A DNA stretch of 64,000 nt from Platycnemis pennipes. Lineage: Eukaryota; Arthropoda; Insecta; Odonata; Platycnemididae. Of the stretch, positions 11,471 through 24,100 are shown piece after piece. The DNA is taken from NCBI GenBank assembly GCA_933228895.1, contig OW121853.1, positions 80,522,645 to 80,586,644 of the forward strand, read 5' to 3'. Under the pieces are notes generated by a model. It was not told the DNA's origin. It saw nothing but the letters and a program-made list of their open reading frames with translations, and did no database searches. Numbering within the stretch: position 1 is the stretch's first letter; the number at the start of each line of letters is the position of its first letter. The position numbers and the translations under genes were made by a program.

Positions 11471-12699
11471 GGAAATAGGGTAGTTTCCTATTATTTTTTA
11501 TTGTCTTGATCGAAAGTTTATAACCTCTGGAGTACGTATCCTAAGCCGTTCGATTTTTAAATGCCAGTAAGTATTTTTCTTCAATAATTAAAAAGTGACA
11601 AAAATCAATGGCGCGAAAACGCAACGGCAAACTATTGCATGCCGGTCAATCCTATGCGTGACGTCAAACTATTTCCTCTACCTGCCACCAGGTAGTGCTG
11701 CGGACGCTTCCAAGTAGACGCTGCACTCCGTTAAAGCTTATTAACTAGTATTAGAGGCATATTTATTTCGTTAATTTATTATAATTAACTTTCATTAATT
11801 TATTTAATATTACTTACGCAGTTGATTCCAGTTAGTATGCCTTTTACAAACACACCGTGACGTTCGCCCATCGCCGCACGACCTTAACGCCATGCTTCAG
11901 AGCAGAATGTCCTTGATCCTATAAAATGACTAATAATACCATGTTTAACTGAGACCCGTATTCATAGTCCGTGTCTCAAGATTTGCTTGCGATTCAAATG
12001 AGAATTTGTGCGATTCCGTATTTATTATCACTATCTCAAGATCGTCTTGAGATCGGGTTGAGGCAGATTGGAGATTTTGCCAAGACAACGATGGGGCAGT
12101 CTTGAGTCGATCTCAGGACCAACTTGCACCAATATGGCTGATGACGTAACACCGAATATCGTTTTTAGATTCATTTATATTCGATACGCATCGACGTTTT
12201 GGAGTTATTTTAACTAATTTGTTCTAAACAATAATGGCAAACCACATTTTAATTACTTTAACGCGTGAATACGATTGTCGGTATTTGTTTGGAATACCGC
12301 TTGAAAACACATTGGGTGAATGAACGCTCGAGCGCTAATGCGATTATTCTTTGCTATTATTGACTTGTTTTTGTATATTCAGGCGTTTTGTGATATTATT
12401 TACATTATTTGAGTTCGACGAGTTCTCTTGTTAAGTACGGTCTTGTGCTTTCCCGACGGGCCCTGATCTGGTGCGCATAAAATTCACAAAGTTTTCACGG
12501 GTGCCTCACCGGGTCAAGTCTTTCATTCTCTCTTGCTGTGGATATATCTTTTGGAATACGCTCTTGACTTCGCTTTACGCTCTCGGCTTTGCTTTGCACA
12601 AGCAAGAAATTGTTCTGCTGGATCGTTTAACGTTTCAATTTTGACCAATGAACCCTGGCATTGGATGACAATTACGATCAGCTTCGTATTTGTAACTCT
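11471..12699. other. no gene seen; possible non-coding part of the Harbinger relic
   Basis: No domain recognised. Bases 11,945-12,130 carry several variants of TCTCAAGAT / CTTGAGATC, a loose internal repetition. Some of this may be 5' non-coding sequence of the transposase fragment that follows. Confidence 0.25.
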
Positions 12700-12769
12700 C
12701 CTGTTTTCTTATATTTTCTGACTTGGACATCCTCGAATTTGATTCTTGGAGAATTGATTTTGATTTTAG

Positions 12770-13115
12770 ATGGGAAATTAACGGTGTTCTGTACCATGAT
12801 TTAGGAAATTCATGAACTTTTGGACGAAGATGAAGAGAGAGTACCGAAGCGATATATTAGGGACAATGAGAACTCCATGGAATATCATTCGGACAAGGAA
12901 TTTTACACACGGCGCCTATTTTCTGAATACACCGTTAGAAATTATATTTATTCCATTGTGGACATCGAAGGGGACCAGTGAAACAGGGGTCTTCCAGTTC
13001 CAGAAATGCTGCAACTGCTATTTGCTCTAAGATTTTATGCAACAGGAGACTTTCTGCAGGTGTATATCAATGCATTTATGCTGTCTGTTTCACATTATAT
13101 ATTAGCGCTATTCTG
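12770..13115 (+). pseudogene. PIF/Harbinger transposase, N-terminal fragment (HARBI1-like)
   Basis: The frame through 12,805 reads EIHELLDEDEERVPKRYIRD, then EYHSDKEFYTRRLFSEYTV, and after one in-frame TGA (about 12,978) NRGLPVPEMLQLLFALRFYA and TGDFLQV, stopping at 13,113-13,115. This order (charged N-terminus with R-Y-I-R, D-x-E-F-x-x-R-F, then RGLP-L-A-L-R-F-Y-A-T-G) is that of HARBI1-like transposases, which cut and paste DNA with a DDE nuclease. The DDE catalytic part should follow but only stop-rich sequence is found, so the copy is a 5' fragment. No terminal inverted repeats were located. Confidence 0.65.
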
Positions 13116-15944
13116 ATCCCAATATTGATAATTTTCCCACAGGTAACTTTTAGGCTTAGCGTTTTTAGTCAATGCACGGAATGAATAATATGATTGCATA
13201 CAACATACATAGTCAATGCCAAATCACAAATGGAAGTAATGGCATCGGTATGAGTCAGCATTCATAAATTATGTAAAAAATTGCAGTAGAAAGATAGTTA
13301 TTAACGAGTGAGTCAGTATACATGACATGATATGAATTTACTACGCATGACAGGTGAAATGAATAGAAATACCTATACAATTAAATTCTATTAACTAATA
13401 GAAAGTGAATTATTGAGTGCAATACTGTGGCAATACTTTGTACGTGGAGCAGGAAAACTTTATGTCGCAACATTTCAGCTTGTTTCTCCTGCCAGTGGTA
13501 GTAAGTTCACAGTATGTCCAAATATTCACAACTACCCTGCAATAATAGTATAATGAGAGAACACGGCCGATATATAATGTTAGTGTAGTTAGTAATTTAC
13601 AAATTATGTGGGATTTGCACATTGGCTAGAGTCAAAACAGGCTTAAACATTAATAAGCTATGGGAAGTAGAAATAATTGCAAAGAAAATTAAAAATAACC
13701 TATAATAGTTCATTATTTTATTATAAATTATAGGTAAATTATTTGGATAGGCACCGATAAAATTTTATCAATTCTCTATTAATTACAATAAGAAGATAGA
13801 GTGAACATCTCAGAAGTTCTGACCTGAAGACGCCAGCAGGATGGCTGGAGAAACTGACGTCAGCTTGACACAACACTACACGGAGGAACGCCCGAAAGCC
13901 GTTACCAGTGTAGAAAATAGGTTTATTCCAAAAGGCAGATAGCAATATTAAAGCTTCATGGGGTGCGTTATACGCCTTCCTTTTGTTCACCAATACTTAA
14001 AAGAATTTTATAAGGATCAACCCGATGTCATTTCTGGACTCAGTTGGTTAAAATATTCGTTTCTGAACACTATTTCGGGAGAATTAGGGAACCTTTCATC
14101 ACCAAGGTAAAAGAAAATTTAGGCAATTATTTGATACTAGTTGTACCATTAAAGACTATTTCCTATAAGGACAGCGTTCCAAGAAGTCCCAAAAGTTGAT
14201 TTAGATTTAGCCTTTTTCACAGATCCAAATTAAATTCTGAACGAAAAAAGAACGAGTGTCTTGCTTAAGATATATTCTAGCACATAGAAAACAAAACCAG
14301 AAACAAAGTTTCAGTTTGAAATCAGTGTAGTATATGCTCAATAGGCTACATGATTATAAAGCGAAATTGGAAAGTGTATTGCATTTCAAAGTGTACTGTG
14401 TTCATGGTGAAATTATTTCACTTTACTTTATTTTAAAACATCTTACTTCAACGTACTTACCCCTATATTTCCAGATGACGTTAGATATATACATTAAGGA
14501 CAACTGCATATTATGCTAGATTTGATCAGATAGCAAGATTAGAGCAATAGTTCTCGCATCGATAGAAGTAAAATATCATTGATACGCGTACCATATGAGA
14601 ACATAATAGGCAGCATAGTAAAGGGATGGGTATGAGAAATTTTATTAGAGTAGTATGTAGTGCATGAAGCATGTAAACACATTACAAACCCATGCATACT
14701 AGAAAAATACAGAAAATATATTTTGAGAAATGTCTTTCTAACCTGTCGTCACTTCATTGAGATACTACTAGATGTAGATACTACCCATCTAAGTACACGC
14801 GACTCTTACATCTAACATGTGTCCCTGAAGTAGTAACATTGTTGCTATTAGTTGCATGTAAGTAGTATATGTTTGGCGATGTCTCCCTTGCCACGCACTC
14901 TCGTTCTGGCTCGCATGGTACTACGAAGATATACTCATACTGATTTCTGGAATCAGGACGCTTCTTCTTCTGAAGAGGGATCCGTAAACCTGCCCCAAGG
15001 GGAAGACACCTCATATCATGCAACTTAATGGTACATGCCAATAAAATATTTGTACAACTAAGCAAAAAAAATATTTTACACTACAACTTGATACACTATG
15101 GGGGAATTAATTTTATCCAAAGATTACTAAAATAAATGCCAGACACCAATATTGTGCGAAAAGTCAGATCTTTGTCTAGTCTGACACCTTATTGTTCTCG
15201 AGAAGAATTTTAGAGATGGAAGAAAATGATTTTTTAACTATCTGTACGAAAACCAACCCCTTTAATCTTATTTTCGTGATCAAGCTAACTGTATTACATG
15301 GCAGTTCTAAAAATAAGTTCTTAACTCCATCGGGAAACAGATTCGCTTCGACTTTACTTATAAGATTCTGCCTAAATTGTTATCTACGGACTAACTGCGA
15401 TTCCCATCGGCTTTGTTTTAATAGCATTGAGACACGAACGCAGTTATCAAACTGGCCTTTTCTCCTCAGTAGACGCTTTGACTTGCATTCAAACTACACT
15501 GCCGCGGATTTTATATATCAGCGGATAATTCTAAATGAGGCCAAGGAAGCGAGATTTATCTTCTTTTTCAAAAGTTATCATCTTATTCACATTCTCTTTT
15601 TCGCACTCTCATCGATGTTTTATTAGGCCAGTTAATTTCCTAAGATTTCCTTCTTAACACGAATTCGATGGTGATTTCACAACATATATATCAGTGTGAT
15701 TCAGCATTCCACATGCTTTTTTGCTACATGCATTTGTTAAATATTCTTGGGAATTTTATTCAAGTCACCAGGTAGAACACTAAAATACGGATTGCCTCTA
15801 CGTCCTTAGTTTACTCTTAGCTACCATTTTCTTCCTATAATTCTTCACACAATACTGAGACGTTGATACTGATAACATCATTTATAACACCAGTATTAAA
15901 CAGGAATAAAAGTTGGCAAATCATAATTTCCTGAGGGACACTCG
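13116..15944. other. no gene; two weak dispersed-repeat matches
   Basis: Mostly AT-rich. At 13,822-13,905 the sequence CCTGAAGACGCCAGCAGG, a short palindrome, then GAAAC recalls the hairpin-bearing 3' ends of some arthropod retroelements; this is a memory-based impression. At 14,770-14,920 there is similarity to 862-960. The 144-codon frame at 15,192-15,626 opens with TTG rather than ATG and has no recognisable domain. Confidence 0.3.
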
Positions 15945-16224
15945 ACGCAATTGGTAGCGTCATTTGACGGAGCACCCACTTGGCGTGTGAAATGTCTATC
16001 GAAGATCAGGTTGAAGTGGTGGCCAGATTACTGGCTCTTCATCCATAGTTTGGACCTGGGCTTGGGTTAGAATCCCGGTTGAGGAAGATATTTCATTGTT
16101 ATACCGATCCCCACTTGGATACTGCATGGAGAACAATTAATTCGAGTGCAGTACACCGTCCGCGGGATTGGACGTTAAACCGTTGACCCTTTGGGGGTCC
16201 GAGGGACTCCCAAAGGGTCAACGG
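15945..16224 (+). mobile_element. tRNA-related SINE, head and body
   Basis: A tRNA-like head has an A-box-like TGGCCAGATTACTGG near 16,021 and a B-box-like GGGTTAGAATCCCGG at about 16,065-16,080, the internal RNA polymerase III promoter arrangement of SINEs. The body carries TTCGAGTGCAG, then CCGTCCGCGGGATTGG and GACGTTAAACCGT. That last signature recurs at 55,590-55,735 (+) and 40,010-40,110 (-), and the head resembles 6770-6870 and 48,935-49,010 (both -). The element stops in a striking hairpin (16,180-16,224). No coding capacity; mobilisation would need a LINE. Confidence 0.55.
16180..16224. repeat. 21-bp stem, 3-nt loop hairpin at SINE end
   Basis: Bases 16,180-16,200 pair with 16,204-16,224 at 20 of 21 positions, the exception being a G-U compatible pair, around the loop GAG. 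The core arm is CCGTTGACCCTTTGGG. The left arm starts within the conserved SINE motif, and the copies at 40.0 and 55.6 kb lack the right arm. Confidence 0.85.
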
Positions 16225-19200
16225 GAAAAGAAAGGGACCGAGAAACGGGAGGGAAAAAAATGGAGGGACCGAAAAAGTCGGGATTCGATAGGGATGACCC
16301 AAGAAACCACACAGCAGATACGCCGGGAAAGCACCAGACCATACATTCCTACCCATATTCAACTACCCACCTACCCTAAATGGCACACAGTATTAGGGAT
16401 ATCATTCTTAATATTCATCATACCGTGTATATTGCCTTCTTACCCATAACCTTCCTGCCGAATTGACCTTACCCTAGAGTTACTGCTCCCCTGTCCGGTG
16501 CGTCCTTAGCTGGGTATTTTGATTTAAATGATACGCCTTAACTGATGGAATTACGGGGAATAACCTAGCACCCCTTCCAATCCAAGTTTAGGGGAACATA
16601 GCCCTATGCCCATAGATTTGCCATTGTCACATTCTCTGGCAGACATCAAAACGCCAATGGCTGAGCTCTGCGAGATCAAAAGCATTGCACATTAAACTTA
16701 TCGGTGTCATCAAAATGGCTGTCCGCCCGCGATCATAGAATAACGATAATCCAGCTAATGATACCTACAGCTAGGTAATGTCCTGTAAGCCACTATAAAG
16801 TTTGCGGTAGGGGGCGTATCTTCACCATGCATGCACTACCTATCATGCTTAAAGAGGATTAGTAAATATATTTTAGTGGAGCTATAAGAATTTTAAAAAG
16901 TATATAATGAGCACAGCATAAACCTTCTGTTAGTTGGTTTAGGAAAATGTCATACAGACATGCAGCTATTTAGGCTACCAATTGATAAACTTCTACATTC
17001 ATTATTCAATATAATCACGGCTACATTATATTCATATCCTTAATAGTACGAGAACAATGTTACATATACTAATTACTGCTTATTCCTACTTCGAAAGATT
17101 AAAATCACTGCCATGGTGATAACCGACGATTAACTATCATTAGTAGGGTCGGAGTTCCCAAAGCAGCTAATGCGAGACCTTTCCTCGAGTTCGAGGCTCG
17201 TAAATGACCCGATCCTCTATGCGGGAGGCCCTACTGCGGTACTTGAGCATTTTCAGTTGAAAGTGCAATTTAAAAGTTTATCACTTTAACCCGAAATTAT
17301 TCTGTTAATCGCATAATGGGCGGAAAGACGATTAAGTAGGTTTTTTGAGCGGCTCACGTAATGGAATCCTTATCCAAAATAAAGAACTGTTACGTCAACA
17401 TGCCCCTGTCTTCCCCCAACATAAAAACGTAATGCGCAAATAGTTCGCGTTGAGTTTAGCATGACCTATCTGTCCCTAATCCATGCTGAGAATAGCTCAA
17501 TCGAGACTACACGTCTTTCTTGTCTGCAAACCCGTATCGCGAGGCGAGATGGAGTTGAAGAAAAAAAATTAACCCACCAATCAGTAAAATACGGTCGTCC
17601 GGGGAGGATTACGTGGAAACGTCAGCATGAGATGGAGTGGACGGCCGAGAGTTAAGAGGTGGGAAGCCTTGTCCGTCTAAAAATTTGGACCAGGGCGTAG
17701 CCGGGGAGGGGACGGAGGGCGCGACGTGAGAGGCCGAAGTGCACGGGGATGGAATAATATGGAGCGGAGAGATGGGATGCGTGGGTCGGAGGACGGGAGA
17801 GGATGGAAATGGAAAAGCTACGAGGGGAAAACGAGGCTGACGCTAATCCCCGAGTTCCACTAAATCCAGGCCGTGTCTAGTAACAAGTAGGGATTACTGA
17901 GAGATGAGTCAAAAAATGGTGGTGAATTCCCGGAAGATGCCTATACTCCTCATTCATTTGAGTAACCTAGAGAGTTGTCAACGGTTTGCACTTGATTTTT
18001 TATCCGCTGTCTTTTACATGACTCTTTCTGGTATGTATGTAACTTACGTGAACTCAGCGCACGGACCGCGCAAGGCGGTTCATGAAGAGAATTGCTAAAA
18101 TAAAACGCTATGGATATTTTTTCTGCATGTTTACCGGAATCACCGTAATTACAGCAATTACCCAATGGCAAAATTACCTATTTTTATTTCCATTCAACAC
18201 GAGATTCTACAACGTCTCGGCCTCAACAATCCACTTCATCATTCATCTTGAGTTTTGGGTGGAAATGGGTAAAGTAGTTGAACCGTCTGGAGAACATCAC
18301 TTTAGCCAAGTAATCAACCATCGAATGTGAGAAATTATTAGGGTGTTTCTGAGTAATAATACCATTAATATGGGTGAGAATTCTATTATGCCGCCTTTTA
18401 TCCTAAGGTTTTTTGAATGAAATTAAATGAGATTGGAGTCTTTTTTGATTCCGTCGCAAAGAATAATGGATATGACGCGCTTGGCGAATAAGAAAACGAA
18501 TAAGGAAGTGTTTTACGTGGTTGAGAGGTAACATAATATAATCTGTAAAATTCAAAGGATGCTAAGAAAGAGGGCAAATGATGTAACAGCAGCATTTATA
18601 AGAAAGAGGATGCTGAGGAGAGGAGATTAGGAGAGAATACGAATTTTGGAGTCCATGAAATAATACGGATGAGATGAAAACTTAATAAGGCATTTCACTC
18701 AATGTTGGAGATGAGGGAAGATTGAAGCGGACCTAGTAGTGGTAATTGTTGGGAGTAGATACCAAAAAAATTGGTTTAGCATGCATAATAGTGCATAAGT
18801 ATTTAGGTAATTCTTTCACCCACTACCTACCCCGTATAATCTTTCCATCAAATGAATGGCTCCTACATAACAAGCCTGTCGTGTCAATAGTAACGCACTG
18901 CCGCCCAGCAGCCCAGTCGTCGCGAGTTCTGATTCCACCTCAGACACGAATGTTATGCTCTTTTTTATATTGGTACGAAGAGCTTAAATTATGTGGCGCG
19001 CTATGACCCCAGTGATTAGACTACAAATGAAACCCAAGTCTAACATTACCTAATAAAATGAACCACCCAATGAATCGGGAGTAACTACCTATTATGAGGG
19101 AATTTAATATCTTGAAAATGGGGTCGTTGGCCATATGATTTTATTGCCAAATCTGATACAATTTGTAAAATAAAAGACACGAATTTTACCATTATTCGAC

Positions 19201-20084
19201 CCGTCAATTAGTTCTCGAGTTATAAGCGGCGAAAAAATCATATTTTTAACACTTTCGGAAAAGTGGGTGTGCAAATGACTTTTACGTCATCCACTTCGTC
19301 TAATCACAACTGAGGCCACGAAGCTCCTTCGTCTTATCACAATGGAGGACACACAGCTGACTCTGCCAATGGAAGAGGCTGCGACAGAATCTCTTCTGGC
19401 AGACCTCCCCTCCCCACCTCCGCTCCCTTACCGTTCTTCCTCACCACAGTCAAGGATAGGAGGTGGATGACGCAGCTATCCTTAACGCAGCTCGTTCGGT
19501 GGGCGTCACCCTTTGCTTATTTTAATTTTTGATTTATGAGTGAATGGCTCTGGTTATAAGATTAATTTTTTCACTAAAATTCATTTTTTTTCATCTATCA
19601 ATTTCGTGTAGAAAAAAGCGATTTTGGTTCCGAGTAAACGCCTTCATTGAACCGAAATAATTATTGAGAGAGGATTGCATCATCGTATTACAACACTTAT
19701 GTACTACCTCGAAAACGACAAAAATTACTCTTTTACCGTCATCCTCTTCTGGATGAACTAAGACAGAATGTGAGAATGTACACAATCGAAATGAAGCGAT
19801 GTTGATGTACATTCGATATAACTGCGCAATTTGCGAATCGTAACATGTACTTCCTGTTAACTAGTCCATAATCACTCTGCGTCATGAGTGTACGCTATTT
19901 TGATTCACAAACAAACACCACAGCTGTTCCCACGCCGAAAATGCGATTATTTCGTGAAACAGTAATGGCACAAGGGAAGGGATCAAAAGCATCTAGTCAA
20001 TTAAAAATGCCGTAAAAGACATCTCCTATAAAAACTCACATACAGCCCGCCGAGAAGGCAAAAGCGAAATCTGCGTAGATGGAA
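16225..20084. other. no gene seen
   Basis: AT-rich intergenic DNA. A smaller purine-biased patch lies at about 17,640-17,850. A two-copy tandem of about 33 bp (CTTCGTCTAATCACAACTG / CTTCGTCTTATCACAATGG) lies at about 19,290-19,355. The short frames have no recognisable domains. Confidence 0.35.
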
Positions 20085-21130
20085 AATGAGGAAGGGATGC
20101 AAGAGGAGAGCGGAGGAGGACGGGAAACTAGCAGCGCAGGGTCAGTTTTGAAGGATTTGAATTGAGGATGGTAGGCGAGCAGAGGGATGCGAAATGAAAA
20201 CGATGGGGAGGGAGGGAGGATGGGGGAGAGGAAGGGTTGAGAGTGGCGGGGATGTAGGAGAGAGAATTTGGAAGGCGAAGCGGTAAAGGCGGTAAGCAGC
20301 GACGCGCCGTGGGACGTTCAAAAACGAATATCCGATTCCGAGAGGTCGAGTAGGGAATGGAAGGGAGGGTAAAGGGGTAATGGGAAGGGGCGAGGAATTT
20401 GTAGAGGGACGGGAACATTTTTTTCTGGCGGGAGAGACTGTTTCAGCGGGTAGGAAGGCGGAAAAGGGTTGAGGGAAAACAGGCTTCCAGTGGCGAACGG
20501 AAGGTTTTTTTCTCTCCCCGTCCATACCGGTCAGCGCTCCGGGAATGGGCAGATCAGCAAAGGAGTGGGGAGGTAAGATTGGGGGGTTGGGAAGGGAGGA
20601 CATAGGCACAGGAGAGAAGCATGGGGAGGAGAGAGTGAGAGAGAGGAAGGACGGGGCTGCAAGCCGCGGGTCCGTATGTGTCTGGAGGATCATATAACAT
20701 TCATGACGGAGAATAGAAAAAGATGGAGACTTTAAGGAAGCGGAAAGGAATAAAAAGAAAGGCGCCAGGAGTGGGCAGGGATATGGGGAGAGGGTAGAAG
20801 GTAGCGGGAGGGGGTGGAGATGGAAAGAGGAGAAGCAGGGAGCGGGAGAGGGGGATTAGGAAAAACGCAAAGGGAAAGGGGGTGGGAATGTTGTCGAGGG
20901 TAGTGTGGTGTGAGCGAAGGGAGAGGGGGGGGGGGGGGGAGTGGCGAAAGGGGAAAAAAAGATGAGAATTGTAAGGGGGAGGGGGAAGGCACCGGGTCTC
21001 TCGAGTTGAATTTTGAAAGGATGCTGAGCGAATAAGGTTTTCCTGGGAAGCGTGGGGATGGGAGATGAGAGAAAGAGGGAGAAGGCTTTTCTGCGTTCAG
21101 GAGGGAGATTCACAGGGGGTGGAGAAACCC
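20085..21130 (+). repeat. 1-kb polypurine island with a G15 run
   Basis: The longest purine-skewed tract in the window, G/A-rich on + for about a kilobase, with a 15-base G run at 20,925-20,939 and many GGGG clusters. The 183-codon and 102-codon minus-strand frames are Ser/Pro/Leu-rich and stay open because TAA/TAG/TGA are rare in pyrimidine-only DNA. No domain, signal peptide pattern or ATG context argues for a gene. Confidence 0.65.
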
Positions 21131-24100
21131 CACCTTCCCCTCTCCCCCGTGCTCGTTGTCGCACTTTCTCCGTTTATACATCTCTTTCCACCCAAAATCT
21201 GACCCTTTCATCTCCTTTCTCCACTTCTCCTCATGTGCGTTCCATCGTCATTCCCATCATTTTTTCCCCCGCGCATTGAAAGCTGAGTTTTTACAACCAG
21301 CGCGATATTTTGGATGAAATTTTTAAAAAATCACCCCTCATCTTCTTTTTCATTAATTTCGTCAATCTGAGGGTTCCCTCCATGAGGTTTCCAGCTTTGC
21401 TGTACGCTTTGTCTCCAGCCCAGCAGGATCCCTGCCACTACATGTGCTCTGAAATTCCCTCAGCTCTCTTCGAACGCCGAAAGAAATACCTCTGACATAG
21501 TCCACGTACGTGCGTGTCTCTGGAGAGGCATCTCTCAATTCTCTGATTGAATCAGCGTGGGAATTTTCTCATGCGCTGACGTCGGTGTAATATTAAACTC
21601 GCTCATTCCCTGCGCTCTCATGTGGCAAGATGCATCCCCCATTTCATCTTATCGGTCTCCTGTATATAAAGACGCTTTTATTTTCTTGCACCAAAGTTTT
21701 TAACAATGGGAAATATTTTTCAGATAAGACATCTTTGGATTCTGACAGTATGACATTTTTCACTGGCTCTAATGAAGTTGTACCTCATAACAAATTTCGA
21801 TTGACAATCCCGGTTAGTTTTAGAGATGAGAGTAATTTGAAAGTGGGCAAAATAATCGAAATATGAAAGTAATAATATCTGACAAATCTATTCTTTGATA
21901 ATTATCCATGTACGTCTATACTTTTCCATAGACATTACCACGTGGAAATTTCCCACTTTTCCAATGGAAACAATTACTTTTCTATGCCACGCAAAGCAAG
22001 TACACTTGATCTAAGATCTTTCTACCAGCAGGTTTTTCCATGGCTCCGCCTCAAATGTACTCTTCAGCCGATTCTGGGTCGCGCATGTCGACGGTTGCCC
22101 GGATATTTCGAAATCTAGGTGCGAAGTTCAGATTTCCATGCAACTACGGCCTTTTCCCTGCTGCTGCCAAGTTGCATTTCATCTCTCCCACTCGCCACTT
22201 CCTTTTTTTTGCGTTCTCCTTTCAAACGGTATCCTTATTCCCCGCATCTCACCGCCCCTTCCTTCTCTCTCTCTCTCTCCTCCTCTATTCCTCACACTTC
22301 ATAACGTCCTTTTTTAAAAAGTGCTTCCTTTGAAGACGCCAGACATGAATAATGATTCGTTTCCCGGTGACCCATACGCTGGTAAAAGGCGCGAGCAACA
22401 TATATCCTTAAAAAAAAACTTCCTCCCTCACACCGACAATGACGTGCGCCGAAGATTAAAAGTTCATGTGGATATTCCAGAGCAAGCTCCCTAACTCTGC
22501 ACCCGACCTGATCCTCCACCTTTATTTTTTTTCACTCTCCTCCACTCAAGCACTCAAGAACTTGCAAGGCGCTCAGAAAGAGCAGCGCGCAACTCCCGAA
22601 GGGGCAGCGGGAGTGCGAGGAAGAGGGGGGGAGCGAAGGGAGAAAGGCGCTTAATTCAGCTGCATCATCAGGTTGTCATGAGTATCACAGCGGCAAGCGT
22701 ATGTTTTTCGCCGAACTTATGCCATAAATTCCGGCGAGAAATTGATGGAAACTTAATATTCATCGCCGCATTCAAACAGTTCCCCGATACTCGAAAACGT
22801 TCCATCGAATATATAAATATGCTGCCGTCCAGGGTTGAATTACGAGGAAGGGTCTAGAATTTACATTTCGCATGTAGAGATTTAAAAAAAAGTACCCGCT
22901 ATGCTTGGAAAATAAAGCATTTAATTAAGCGTCTTGAATATTCATGAAGGGCCGTCATGAAATTGATAGGGAAGTAACTAACGATTGAGAAATATTTGGA
23001 ATGACAATTTTTTAATACAATCAGACGCGTTTTATTGTCAAAGTTGAAATTATTGCTGCGAGAAGTCTAAAAATGAATTTTAACTCACGAATAAAAAGTT
23101 ATGGATGAATTACAAACCGTTTCAAACAGTTTCAAACGTAACAGTGTTTAAACTCTCTTTTTTTTGGCATGGCGTTACAAACGTTTTCGTCCTCAGATGC
23201 TGAGATGAAAAGGAAGATTTGGATAGCTAATGCCGTTTATAGTCACTAGAGTGAATGAAAAGAAATAATACTAAATCATAAAGTACTTTGCAAAGAATAT
23301 AGAAATAGATAATATACCACTAGTCACACCAGGCCAAATTTTCGGCGCTATTTTAAATTAAGTGCCATTTATTAGCGCCGAAAAAACCAACCCATGTGTT
23401 TTATTATGGCGTAAGATGTATTTGAACATTTTTAAATATCAAAAATTATTAAAATCTTACTGAAACAGAATTTAATCACCTGTCACTGAAGGAAAAAATA
23501 CAAAGGCATTTATGTATGCTATTCTGGTAATTGGAAAGACCCAAATTAATGAATCGAAAATAATTTTTCATCGGCGATCATTTATAAGGTATTCGATCAC
23601 TTTCAAACTGAGCATAAACTTGATTACTGAAAATGGTGATAGTTACGCCAATTTTCATTTGAAAAACAAGACACAACTCACATATGTACAGCAACTAGCG
23701 GAAGGTGCCCGTTGAGAATCAACGGGCATCTTAATTCAGTATACTATTTTGGGTATAATTCAGCTTTTTTAGCCTTTGAAGAAAACTTTAGATTCAGAGT
23801 TTGACCACATGTCTGGTCCCAGTGGCCAGGTATGTAACGTGTATCACAGGTTTCATAATTATAGGAACTCAAATCTCCTCCCAATTTTTGCCTCCGTCTT
23901 AAGATTATGTCAAGAACAATGGTGAAATATTACCTTAGCAGTTGTAGCTGTTAACATATTAATTCAAAGATTGCCACAAAAGTATCATTACCATGTGCAA
24001 ACTTAGATTACCGAGTGCAATATTTGTGATAATTCACTCCCTGTCATATATCTTTGAGGTGACTCACAGGATAATATGCAGATGTAGAAAAATACGTTAA

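Noticed and set aside
15192..15626. 144-codon plus-strand frame
   Set aside because: Opens with TTG rather than ATG and matches no family; AT-rich chance frame is simpler.
17160..17240. tRNA-like sequence around GAGTTCGAGGCTC
   Set aside because: No matching A box or cloverleaf could be drawn.
20142..20693. 183-codon minus-strand open frame
   Set aside because: It lies wholly in a purine island; pyrimidine-only strands rarely form stop codons and the translation is Ser/Pro/Leu low complexity.
23702..23760. Helitron 3' end
   Set aside because: A hairpin is present but no CTRR terminus follows at the expected distance.
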